A DNA stretch of 22,486 nt, taken from the NCBI GenBank assembly GCA_002887195.1, contig PJAB01000657.1, positions 1 through 22,486 of the forward strand, in the 5' to 3' direction. Below are positions 1-8,365 of the stretch, piece after piece. The translations under genes were made by a program, and so were the position numbers. The stretch's first letter is position 1, and every line of letters starts with the position of its first letter. The stretch is from Chrysochromulina parva. Taxonomy: Eukaryota; Haptophyta; Prymnesiales; Chrysochromulinaceae. The notes beneath the pieces are model-generated. The model had not been told where the DNA came from and made no database searches. It was given only the letters and a program-made list of their open reading frames with translations.

Positions 1-138
1 GTTAAGGGAAAAGAGGAAAAGAGAGGAAGAGAATAGGGAAGAGGGAAATGGGAGAAGTGTATGGAGAAGGGAGGGGAAAATGAAGAGGGATAAGGGAAAA
101 GAGGAAAGGAGAGGAAGGGAGAAGTGGGAAAAGGGAAA
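1..138. repeat. Low-complexity purine tract (G/A-rich)
   Basis: Almost every base on the plus strand is A or G, in irregular GGGAA/GAGGAAA/GGGAGAAG units without a fixed period. It runs right up to the 3' end of the tRNA gene. It has no open frame of interest. Such homopurine/homopyrimidine mirror sequences can adopt triplex DNA, but nothing here shows that it does. The tract continues beyond the left edge, so its full size is unknown. Confidence 0.85.
129..132 (-). terminator. Probable Pol III terminator (T4)
   Basis: On the minus strand a run of four T residues flanked by C begins about 8 nt after the tRNA discriminator base. A short T run just downstream is the usual RNA polymerase III stop. 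The assignment rests on position and composition only. Confidence 0.55.
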
Positions 139-140
139 TT

Positions 141-214
141 TTTCTCCATACGGGATCGAACCGTAGACCTCGCGGTTAACAGCCGCACGCTCTAACCAAC
201 TGAGCTATAGAGAA
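141..214 (-). tRNA. tRNA-Asn (anticodon GTT)
   Basis: Reading the minus strand gives a complete 74-nt cloverleaf. The 7-bp acceptor stem pairs TTCTCTA with TGGAGAA (one G-T pair). The D arm is GCTC/GAGC, the anticodon arm TGCGG/CCGCG has loop CTGTTAA, and the T arm TACGG/CCGTA has loop TTCGATC. Anticodon GTT reads Asn codons. The A box (TAGCTCAGTTGG) and B box (GGTTCGATCCC) match Pol III internal promoters. No CCA is encoded and there is no intron, as expected of a eukaryotic nuclear gene. A TATA-like palindrome lies about 30 bp upstream and a T4 run lies 8 nt downstream. Confidence 0.95.
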
Positions 215-242
215 TGCTTGACGAGGAATGTGATAATTGTGG

Positions 243-256
243 TGGTATATATACCA
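243..256 (-). promoter_or_regulatory. TATA-like palindrome upstream of tRNA-Asn
   Basis: TGGTATATATACCA is a perfect 14-bp palindrome. Its near edge lies 29 bp upstream of the tRNA 5' end. Many plant and algal tRNA genes use a TATA-like element about 30 bp upstream to assist TFIIIB, so this spacing fits. A role in transcription of the plus-strand gene starting at 589 is less likely because of the distance (over 330 bp). Confidence 0.5.
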
Positions 257-588
257 ATTATTCTTGTCGACCCTGGGCGATCCCGATGGTTCCACGATCC
301 CAAGCGCTCATCGCCCTGATCAGTAATACATCCTCGGTCGAGGCGCGCGGCGCCACACTGTGCGTTGTGTGTGGGTGAAAGTTTTCGGCGCCGGCGGTTA
401 CTTTTTCCCCGAAACCGAGACCGTCGATCGCGACCCGCTCCACAAGCCCGAGCACCGTCGTACAGGCTCCTCGGACTCGCCTTGGTAAGAGGCATTTCGG
501 AGCACCACCACCTACGACCACACGAGCTCCCAGGATCCGTGCCCAGCTGTTTCCCCAAACGACGCACTGCTTCCTCGCTCGCTGCACA

Positions 589-1462
589 ATGGCCCCTCCC
601 TCCTACCGCAACTGTCCCTTTTGCAGTCAGCTCTTCGGGTCGGCATCGCTCCCCATCCACATTCGACGCTGCCGCGACCGAACGTGCATCGCCCTCGATG
701 CCTGTGGCCTCGCCGAGCCCAGCTCGCCGACTGCAAGCAACCCTTCCTCGCCGTCGTCGCCTTCCGCTCCAGTGCTGCTCGACGAGGCCGAAGCCCTAGC
801 GCACGCGCACACGCTGAAACCTTGCTGCAAATGCGGCCGCACCTTTGCGCCGGACCGGCTCGCGGTGCATGAGCGCGTGTGCCTCGCTGGTCGACGCAGC
901 CGCAAGGCTTCATCTCCTACACCACGCACCCCACGCTCGAGGGCGTGGGAGCGGCCGCGACCAGCAAGCAAGTGGCGGCAGCAGCACGAAGAGCTGCAGG
1001 CGATCGCCCGGGCTCACCGACGACGACGGCCGTCGACGACTGCGCGCGTTGGCTCCCGACAGCGCATGCTCTGGCAGCACATGCAGCAGTCCATGCAAAC
1101 CACCGGCGCGGCGCCGTGGTCCGTGCTGAGCCCCAGCCGGCCTGCATCGCGCCGTGCCGAGCTCTCGTGCCCTCGCAGTGGCAGCCCGACGAGGCGGCTG
1201 AGTGCGGCGGAGCGCCATGCCATTGAGTACTCCAGGACAGCGGAGCAGCACGAGCAGCAGCCACAGCACCACCACCACCACCACGACCAGCACCAGCGCC
1301 GCGATCATCATCATCATCATCTTCATCATCATGATCATCATCAGCAGCAGCAGCAGCCGCAGCCGCAGCAGTCGCAGCAGCAGCAGCAGACCGCACGCCA
1401 GCAATATGCCGCACACACGGCGCAGCTGCACCTTGCGCAGGCCAAGCAGGCCAAGCGGGCCA

Positions 1463-1496
<34 letters not shown>

Positions 1497-1908
1497 TCGG
1501 CAGCGGCAGCAGCAGCAGCTGGAACCCTTGCCGCAGCGGCCGACGACGTCTCCGGGGCTGCCCTCGCTCACTCGACCGTTTCGGACAGAGGCGAGCGCCA
1601 GCGCCTCGATGCCAACGTCGCCCTTGCGTGCGGCCCTCGATCGGATCGCCCGCCATGCGTCGCCTTCGCAGTGGCAATCACCCCGATTGCAGTGGCAATC
1701 ACCCCTTGGCACCGCGCCGCAGCTCACACAGCCGGCAGCGCGCGCTGTCGCGAGCGCGACGACAACTCCATCCGCCATCCCCGCGCCAGCCTGCGCGGCG
1801 CCTCAGCTCGCGCGATCTCCGAGCCGCTCGACGACTGCATATCACCATTGCCTGGGCAGTACGACCACCTTCCAAGGTGCCTTCTACCAGCGTGAGGTCG
1901 TTAGGTGA
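589..1908 (+). CDS. C2HC zinc-finger protein with His/Gln-rich tracts (ZC2HC1-like)
   Basis: This is a 439-residue single-exon frame with ATG in a good context (CACAATGG). Two zinc-binding modules are visible: CPFC...HIRRC at residues 9-28 and CCKC...HERVC at about 79-98. Each fits Cys-x2-Cys-x(11-12)-His-x3-Cys, the C2HC pattern of the ZC2HC1/FAM164 family, whose molecular role is poorly known. The middle (about 215-315) is very rich in His and Gln, with a cluster of about 20 His followed by several poly-Gln runs. A short duplicated segment containing QWQSP lies near residues 360-372. The rest is Ser/Pro/Ala/Arg-rich and probably disordered. A nucleic-acid or metal-linked scaffold role is possible but only inferred. 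A downstream exon cannot be excluded, because GTGAGG close to the stop could be a donor. Confidence 0.75.
1241..1521 (+). repeat. CAC/CAT/CAG trinucleotide repeat block inside the zinc-finger gene
   Basis: Mixed (CAC)n, (CAT)n and (CAG)n runs alternate in one reading phase, giving the poly-His then poly-Gln tracts of the host protein. The longest pure CAG run is near 1467-1495. Triplet runs of this kind are length-unstable, so alleles are expected to differ. Confidence 0.9.
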
Positions 1909-2189
1909 TGGATGCGCGACACTGACCGCCGCGGGTGTGGTCAGCGATCAGCGTCAGGTGTGCGGCCAGTCTGGGGCAGTGTGCGGCCCGTGGTGCCGGT
2001 GCGTGGAGGCTGCTGCGTGCTGGATTCGGGTCGGACGCGGTGTGGAAGCTTGTAGCTTCGGATCCCTACACTCTACAGATACTCCCCAAACCCTCCTAAC
2101 GATTGTCGAAGAAAAAGTAAAAGAATGATGATTAAAGGCGAAACGGACAAGTGACGGGACAGGCTCCAATACACCCGCCTTGCGTCGAA
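1909..2189. other. Gap between the two plus-strand genes
   Basis: No convincing coding exon is seen. The stretch probably holds the 3' untranslated region of the zinc-finger gene and the promoter of the next frame. A CTAAC sequence (2096-2100) resembles a branch point, but no downstream acceptor restores a shared frame between the two genes, so I treat them as separate. Confidence 0.5.
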
Positions 2190-2780
2190 ATGCACAGTGC
2201 TGACCTTTTTCGTCGATCGCGCCACATGCACACTTCCACCTCCTCCTGGTTCGGCAGCAAGAGCACCTCGGCTGCGCACGTCACAACTTACGACCAGTTC
2301 TCTTCGGTGGTGGTTGATAATGGAAGTGTCATGAGCATCGACACGCAGCCACGCGCACGGCTCGATCTGCTCTACGCTCTCGATGCCCACGCTGCTGGCA
2401 AGCTTTCAGAAGAAGAGTTGTTCCGGCGCCTGAGGGCAGCAGGCGTGAACAAAGACGGATCGGGTGATGAGCTCGCTCCGCTGCCCACATTCACGCCCGC
2501 CGCCTGCGAGCTGCCGTCGCTTCCGTCGCGCCAGCGAGCGCCTTTGGAGGATGGCCCCTCGTCGTCGCAGGTGCATGTGGTGCATGGAGCGGGTGTCGGG
2601 CTCGGCTTAAGATTTGACGCGGCGCCGAGGCCCGCGCCACCGCGGTGGACACCATCCGACAACGCAGGGGTGGCGCTCAATCGCAACCAGCTCGAAAGGC
2701 AACAGGTTGAGCCTCGTAGACCGAGTGCAGAGGTTCGTCGTCACAACGAGCTTGAGGACGCCGATTGCGTCTGTATGTAG
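2190..2780 (+). CDS. Hypothetical protein with one degenerate EF-hand-like segment
   Basis: This is a 196-residue frame from the first ATG (CGAAATGC context); the frame upstream is open to 2151 only through a GTG codon. I do not recognise a family. The region around DAHAAGKLSEEELF (about residues 66-79) has the spacing of an EF-hand loop (acidic position 1, Gly 6, hydrophobic 8, Glu 12), but His and Ala replace the calcium ligands at positions 3 and 5, so calcium binding is doubtful. The remainder is Pro/Ser/Arg-rich. The C-terminus ends in CVCM, which resembles a lipid-modification tail, but this is speculative. Codon use matches neighbouring genes. It could be a fragment of a spliced gene. 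Confidence 0.45.
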   Translation: MHSADLFRRSRHMHTSTSSWFGSKSTSAAHVTTYDQFSSVVVDNGSVMSIDTQPRARLDLLYALDAHAAGKLSEEELFRRLRAAGVNKDGSGDELAPLPTFTPAACELPSLPSRQRAPLEDGPSSSQVHVVHGAGVGLGLRFDAAPRPAPPRWTPSDNAGVALNRNQLERQQVEPRRPSAEVRRHNELEDADCVCM

Positions 2781-3264
2781 GCTTCTCAGGGGCGGTGGAG
2801 ACCTTAGAGCTGAAAGCCGTAGTTTTGTGGCTCAGAATCCTAACGAAATTTTCGAGTGCGGGGGGCACACTTCAGACACGAGATGATTCGACGGTCTTCA
2901 ATCGACACGTGGCACCGGGGTTCGCCGACTTACGCCGTGGCGAACCCGTTCGGTAGCGTAGCGGTTCAGTTGACCAAGCGTACACTGTATACACTTGTTC
3001 GGTACGCCATAACCGAGAACGGTGTCGGTCGCGGTGTGCGGTGCCGCTATCTGTGCCCGCACACCCCTGTGCACACCACATCGCTGCGTATCCCCCGTTT
3101 GGATAATCCCCCGCCCGCGGCTTAGGGGCTTACGCCGTCCTCACGTATCATCGTCGTTTCGAGAGGCTCTAGCTAGTCAGCGCGAGGGTTAGTGCAGGGC
3201 TGCTCCCCACCCGCCTCCCCACCCGCCGCCGATCCCTTGAATAGCCCTGGGGATAGCGTGCAAG
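2781..3264. other. Convergent intergenic region with a partial tandem duplication
   Basis: This lies between the 3' ends of a plus-strand and a minus-strand gene. No gene is visible. Two imperfect copies of a segment recur here and run into the hydrolase 3' end: AGTCAGCGCG at 3175 and 3263, and CGCCGCCGATCCCTT at 3224 and 3296. The spacing changes from 88 to 72 bp, so indels have occurred since duplication. Confidence 0.6.
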
Positions 3265-4635
3265 TCAGCGCGCGGTGCGAGGGCTCCTCCCCAACCGCCG
3301 CCGATCCCTTGGGATAGCAGGCGCCTTCGCCGGAGGGTCAGGCCTGAGAACGACGGTCGTGCTGAGCGCGTCGTGGTGAGCGACGACGGCGTCAAAGAAA
3401 TGGCCTAGGTGCGCGATGATCGAGGGCTCGAGAGCGGCGTGCAGGTGATCGCACCCAGCGAGTGGCACGAGGCGAAAGGGCGCCGCGCCCGCCGGCCGAC
3501 ATCGGCCGACATCGCGCTCGAGGGCGACAGCATGCTGTATCGGGACTGTGCTGTCGGTGGCCCCATGAAGCAAGAGCACCGGCACGTGCGGAATTTGCGT
3601 CAGCGCGTCGGCGGTGCGAAGTCCATCGAGGTAGCAGCGGAGCAGCAAGCGCGGCACACCAGGCAACGCGAGCAGCGGCAAGGCGGCAGGGAAGGTGAGC
3701 GCGGCAGCCCGGAGCGAGTAGAAGCTGCCCTCAAGCACCAGCGCCCAGGGGGGCGTGGAAGACCCGGCGGCAGGAGACCCGGCGGCAGGACTGCCGAGCT
3801 GCAATCCTAGCTGCGCCGCCACGCCACTGCCAAGCGAGTGGCCGTAGATCAAGAGACGCGACGGGGGAACGCCGCGCGCCTCGAACCAACGCACCGCGCC
3901 CATGGCGTCCAGTGGCAGTGTCTCGACAGAGGGAGGACCCCCACTGGAGTCTCCGAATCCGCGGTAATCGAGCAAGAGCACGTGTAGCCCGAAGTGGTAT
4001 GAGAGGAGCTCCGCGTGCTTGGTGGAGACCCACTTGGCGCGGCTCTCAAAGTTGCCGTGCAAGTACAGTGCCGCCCATGGCTCGTCTGTGTCTGTGCTCT
4101 GCTGCTGTGCTGTCGTGTTCAGCGCGCCGTCGAAGGCTGCGTCGCCGTCCATGCCCGCCGCCAGCTGCATGGCCACCCGCCGCGATTGCGCCGCCGGAAG
4201 TATGTGCCAAGCCCCGAGGCGCTCGCCATCGCTGGTCGGCACCCACACCTGGCGAGCATGCGGGAGGCCAGCGTGTGCCGGGATCGAATAGTCCCGGATG
4301 CCCACAGTCGTCGCTCCTCGATCAAACGGTCCCGCATCGTTTGCTGCACCTAGGCGCTTGGCAGGGTGCCCAAATGTGATCCAACCCTGCAGCGTAGTGC
4401 TTGCAGATAGCGCGGCGGCTATTGCGTATAGCAGAAGCTGCACGGCAAAGAGGCAAAGCAGTAGATTAGGCATTGCTGCCATGTCCCAAACAGATATGGC
4501 GGCGACGGCTGCCCAGTTTGCAGTGAAGATGAATGTCAGCACCTCGCAGCCATTACGGATCAGTCTGAGCTGCATCGGCACGACGCCGCCTGGAAGACAC
4601 GGCGGCAGCGCGGCGACCGAGGCATCGCGGTCCAT
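3265..4635 (-). CDS. Membrane-anchored alpha/beta-hydrolase, ABHD12/ABHD13 (BEM46)-like
   Basis: This is a 456-residue serine hydrolase. The start at 4635 is chosen for its ACCATGG context; ATGs at 4644 and 4716 are in frame, but the latter sits in the loop of a hairpin. Hydrophobic helices at about 33-53 and 57-76 suggest an N-terminal membrane anchor. The fold signature is complete: HGN at 193-195 (oxyanion region), LLDYRGFGDSSG after it, nucleophile Ser267 in GHSLGSG, Asp361 in HGATDSTVP and His397 in GCDHLHA. BEM46/ABHD12 members hydrolyse lysophospholipids such as lysophosphatidylserine or act as acyl-protein hydrolases; the substrate here is not determinable. A short SPAAG duplication sits after the nucleophile strand. 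The last dozen residues come from a duplicated, probably recent DNA segment. Confidence 0.85.
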   Translation of the reverse strand: MDRDASVAALPPCLPGGVVPMQLRLIRNGCEVLTFIFTANWAAVAAISVWDMAAMPNLLLCLFAVQLLLYAIAAALSASTTLQGWITFGHPAKRLGAANDAGPFDRGATTVGIRDYSIPAHAGLPHARQVWVPTSDGERLGAWHILPAAQSRRVAMQLAAGMDGDAAFDGALNTTAQQQSTDTDEPWAALYLHGNFESRAKWVSTKHAELLSYHFGLHVLLLDYRGFGDSSGGPPSVETLPLDAMGAVRWFEARGVPPSRLLIYGHSLGSGVAAQLGLQLGSPAAGSPAAGSSTPPWALVLEGSFYSLRAAALTFPAALPLLALPGVPRLLLRCYLDGLRTADALTQIPHVPVLLLHGATDSTVPIQHAVALERDVGRCRPAGAAPFRLVPLAGCDHLHAALEPSIIAHLGHFFDAVVAHHDALSTTVVLRPDPPAKAPAIPRDRRRLGRSPRTAR

Positions 4636-4689
4636 GGTGTTCATGGAGACGAGTTTGTGAGGTAGATGAGTTTGTGTGAATTTCACACG

Positions 4690-4767
4690 ACAGTGCCGTA
4701 GCACCGGTTGTCGCATCTGTCGTGTTAACGTTCACGACACACGCGACAACCGGTGCTACGGCACTGT
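4690..4767. repeat. 25-bp perfect inverted repeat with nested inner hairpin
   Basis: The arms 4690-4714 and 4743-4767 are exact reverse complements (25 bp) with a 28-nt loop. Inside the loop TGTCGTG and CACGACA pair again (7 bp) around TTAACGTT, so the whole unit can form one long hairpin with a small internal bulge. It lies upstream of both divergent genes, 55 bp from the chosen hydrolase start and 280 bp from the channel start. It could be a cruciform, a 5'UTR hairpin, a small-RNA precursor or a foldback element. No target duplication or second copy is seen in this window. Confidence 0.85.
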
Positions 4768-5046
4768 TACTACCCGCTCTCTGTGCGTGGTGAAGTTGGC
4801 AAGTTGCACGGAAATACAATTGTACCGTAACCGGGGGGGGGAGCCGGGACACACACGAGACGAGACCGGTACGTTTAAGGCAAAGTTTTTCCTCCGAGCT
4901 CACCGTCTACTGCAGCGTTTCAAGTCGTTCATTTTGAAGCTCCAGTGGCGGTTTCATTCTGAGGACTTTTGGAGGGCCGCACTCTGCTGTGCCGCGCACG
5001 TTGCGTCGAATCCGCACCGAAGAGAGGTTTGCAGATACTGAGCCCG
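4768..5046. other. Divergent promoter/leader region
   Basis: This is the channel-side part of the shared upstream region. It contains a G9 run near 4833. TTTGCAG just before the chosen channel ATG could be a splice acceptor, so a non-coding or short coding 5' exon of the channel is possible. Confidence 0.4.
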
Positions 5047-7489
5047 ATGGTAGTCCCGGGCATTAAGAGCCCGGGATCCGTCATCACGGGCTCAGGTCCG
5101 GTCTCCAACCGTCCGGACTCCGACAGCCCGGACTCCATCATCCCGGGCTCCGCCAACCCGAGCTCCAAGTACCAATACGAGCGCAAACAGTCCTCATCCC
5201 GCCGCGGGGCAAGTGTCTCGCCAGAGTTCGTCGCGCAGGTTTACGAAACAACTCAGCAGCTCAAGAGACGCTCGTTGGCGCGGCGGGGGCTTCTCGATCC
5301 CTTAAACTCGTCACTGCTCTTGAAATGGGACATCGTGACGGCACTTGCATTGTTGTTCACTGCAACTCTCACGCCCTTTGAAATCGCCTTCATTGATCAG
5401 GCTGAGTCACCCGCGAACGCGTGGTTCATCGTGAACCGTGTCGTCGACTTGATCTTTATCGTGGATATGGTGCTGCAGTTCTTCATCGCGTATGAGGATC
5501 GGCAAAAAAACAAGGCTCACGGCAAAGGCTTCTTCTACACGCGCGAGGTTATCTGGGACCGTCGGCGGATCTGGCGTCATTATCTCTTGGGCTCCTTTTC
5601 GGTCGACCTCGTTTCGATCTTACCATCTTTCCTGGATGTGCTCCCTCTAATGACCCAAGAGTTCAACACCGGCATCGATACTCGCGCCATGCGGGCGTTG
5701 CGCGTGCTTCGCCTCATCAAGCTCATACGCCTCATGCGGGCACAGCGCGTGATCTCCCGTGTGTCGTCGCGCATCTCGATTTCACACACCTCCCAAACCC
5801 TGATAAGCTGCCTTGTCGCCATCTTGCTGGCCTCGCACTGGTACGCTTGCATCATGGCTCTGCAAGCATCTTTCCATCCCTCGCTTTCGGACACGTTTCT
5901 TGGAACATTTGGCTACTGTGATGATTCCTTTGCCACGAGCACCGAGGCCACGACGGAATCTGGGGGGGGCGTCTTGGCCCGCAAGCTCGCCCGGGAGTGT
6001 CCCGGCCTTGACCTCGCCCAGTGGTACATTGCCGCGTTCTCCTGGTCCAGCATGGTTATCACGGGCACTGGCGGAACAGACGCGTACCCGTCGAAGAACT
6101 CGGTAGCCGAGACCATTCTGGTCGTGTTCCTCGTCATATTTGGAGCGTTGCTGTGGACGCAGGTCCTCGCCGCCTTTTGTGACATGGCGACGAATGCCGA
6201 CCCGGGAGCGATCGAGTACCGGCAGCTCGTCGACGAGGTCAATCGCTTCTGCCACCAAGAGAAGCTGCCCCAGGAGCTACAAATCCGCCTGCGGCAGTAC
6301 TTTGCGCAGCGTCGGCACATCCTCAAGGCGCGCTCCACAACCTCGGTCGTCCACAAAATGTCATCCACGCTGCAGCAGGAGGTGACCTTGCTCGTTCAAT
6401 ACCACTGGCGTAAGTGTTCACCGCGATTGGACCCCTCGGCTTCCGTCCTCGCCAGATCCCTTGCCCGGCTACAGAGACAGTAAACACGCTGCTGACCGCT
6501 CTCGTGGCGTGTTCGCAGTCCGTCATATTTGGTTTCTCAAAGGATGTGAGACGGGATGCTTTGTTGCTATCTCTCTTGCTGCGGAGGGCCGTTGTTACGC
6601 TCCGACCGAAGTGCCTGCGATAGAGACGCTGTACTACATCCACAAGGGGTGCGTGCTCTTTGGAGGCCGAGTGCTCGCGTCCGGTAGTATGTGGGGAGAA
6701 GACATTATCCTCTCGAATCCAGCCAACTACAGCGGCAGCGTCGCGCTGTGCATGAGCTATGTCGAGACCTTCGCCTTGGCACGGCAGGTACTCCTGGACA
6801 TCATTCAGCGCTTCCCTTTCGCGGCGAAACGTATGAACCGAGCAATACTCTTGTTAGCTTTGCGGCGCACGTTGATACGCATTCGAGACGAGGCGGCCAA
6901 GCTGCAGCTGCAGCTTGGTACGAAAAAAGGCAGGAGCGCGTCTAAGCAGCCATCCGGTTTCTTGGACATGGTCTTCGCCGCAGCCGCCTTGCGGCCGGTA
7001 AACGTGTTCACGGGCGATAAGACAACGTCACCTGCGAGCGCGCCTGCGGAGGAGTATGCGACTGGGCCATCTATGGAGTACCGAGGGCCTTCGTACTATG
7101 AACACTACTACGACGACATCAAGGCTACCAAGGCTGAGGTCGCCGCGCTAGTTGCTGATATGAGCCACACCAAGCTCGTCGTCGATTCTCTCCGCGGCGA
7201 CATGGCCATCATTCGCCGCAGCATGAGCCAGCTCTTGGCTGCGAACAACCTGCATGCTGACAGTGGGGTGGAAAGGCTGGCCCCCATTCTTCCGCTGAGC
7301 TCAACAGAGCGCCAGGCTCGCAGCCGCGACTTCCAGAAGGTGAACGAGATGCGAGAAAAGGTCTCCACCGCGCGCAATGCACTCGCTACCATGGCTTACA
7401 GCGCCCCAGCTGCTGCTGAAGGCATGCACATCTCTCCCGCAGGCGATGTGGGAGCCCCTGCAGCGGACGGTTTCCCAGACGATGATTAG
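5047..7489 (+). CDS. Voltage-gated channel with CNBD-like domain (EAG/CNG-related), one intron
   Basis: Exons 5047-6409 and 6519-7489 (intron GTAAGT...TTCGCAG, 109 nt) give 777 residues. The split codon joins QYHW to RHIWFLKGC, exactly the C-linker/CNBD junction of this family. S1 lies at about 93-114, S2 126-147, S3 179-198, the S4 voltage sensor 214-234 (MRALRVLRLIKLIRLMR, basic every third residue), S5 250-272, pore helix from 324 and S6 353-377. The filter reads ITGTGGTDAYP (338-348) instead of the K+ channel TxGYGD, so selectivity is uncertain. The C-terminal domain has the CNBD beta-roll outline (IHKGCVLFGG, WGEDI), but the cassette Arg that holds the cyclic-nucleotide phosphate is absent, as in EAG/ERG channels. 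A coiled coil (about YDDIKATKAEVAALVADM onward) may assist tetramerisation. The N-terminus has PGS/PDS quasi-repeats. The first ATG is used; the open frame extends upstream only to a TTG. Confidence 0.85.
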
Positions 7490-8365
7490 GTTGGAGCGCC
7501 CATGAAGGTCCCAGACGAGCGTCCATGATGGCCCAGCTCTCGTCTCGGCAACACAGGTGATACCGATACGATACCTCTTTTGCCGTTATCGAATGTACTT
7601 CATTCACGTACCATACCGTTCTACGATCGGTACAAAGTATACGGTTTGTACATTAGGATTGTAGCCTTTGTAGACTGTCAACGTATTCGCGATTGCTGGC
7701 GGGCCGAATCGGAATCCGTCGTTTTCAGTCTAAACGTGGTCGCGATTTTTTCTCCGTCGTATGTGCCGATCCCGATCCGTGTCTCTGGAGTATGACCGTC
7801 GTCGGGGGGCACGTCGGGGGTCGTCGCAGTCCCGCCGCGCCGCAACCCGCCGCCAGCACCGCGCGGCCGCCGCGCGGCCATTTCGCACCTCTGCTGACCC
7901 CGCCACCGGGACCGGACCAGACCTGCCGGGCCACACAGGACACTCTGCTGACACACATACCGGCCAGAGCGGGTCGGAGCGGGGGGGCGCGTTCAATGGT
8001 ATGCCGTTTAGCTTGTTCAGATATGTGAGCACTCGCTTACAGTCGCGTAGTCAGGCCCACAGGCAAGGCACAGGAAGCGAAAGACTTCCCGAGACCAGGC
8101 GTACTTTGGTCTTTGCAGCCACGAGTTCAGTGGTGCTGGTTTCGCCCCACTCTGGCGCGTCTCTCGCTGCGTCAAGAAGTCGTCAGGCTGACGCTCCACC
8201 CTCATCATTTCCTGCGCACGCATACTCACGCTTCCGCGCGTGTGTGCATGACTCACACACCCTCCCGCCTCCAGCCCCCCAGCTCCAGTGCATGAATCCG
8301 GTGCTCCAGGGATTCACAGCTCCCGGGATTCACAGCTCCCGTGCATGAATCCGGTGCTCCCGGGC
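7490..8365. other. Convergent gap, 3' of channel and of phosphatase-like gene
   Basis: No convincing gene is seen. A 7-bp inverted repeat (GTACAAA 7630-7636 / TTTGTAC 7645-7651) and GC-rich low-complexity stretches are present. A minus-strand frame at 8017-8256 has somewhat protein-like composition but no recognisable family or splice link. The right end holds the A-B-B-A repeat described separately. Confidence 0.5.
8288..8360. repeat. A-B-B-A nested repeat just 3' of the phosphatase-like gene
   Basis: A 20-bp unit (GTGCATGAATCCGGTGCTCC) occurs at 8288-8307 and 8341-8360. Between them a second unit (GATTCACAGCTCCCG) is repeated head to tail at 8311 and 8327. The core GGATTCA of the inner unit is the reverse complement of TGAATCC in the outer unit, so several alternative hairpins can form. 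It lies within about 80 nt of the stop codon at 8366. Confidence 0.85.

Noticed and set aside
910..1677. Minus-strand frame with long poly-Leu/Met, and plus-strand poly-Ser/Ile frame at 1202-2128
   Set aside because: Both are alternative-frame readings of the CAN repeat in the zinc-finger gene.
4969..5046. Upstream extension of the channel frame
   Set aside because: The frame begins at TTG; the first ATG is at 5047. A spliced leader exon is possible but not supported.
8017..8256. Minus-strand frame with protein-like composition downstream of the phosphatase-like gene
   Set aside because: No recognised domain, no convincing splice join to the upstream exon, and short length; could be 3'UTR.
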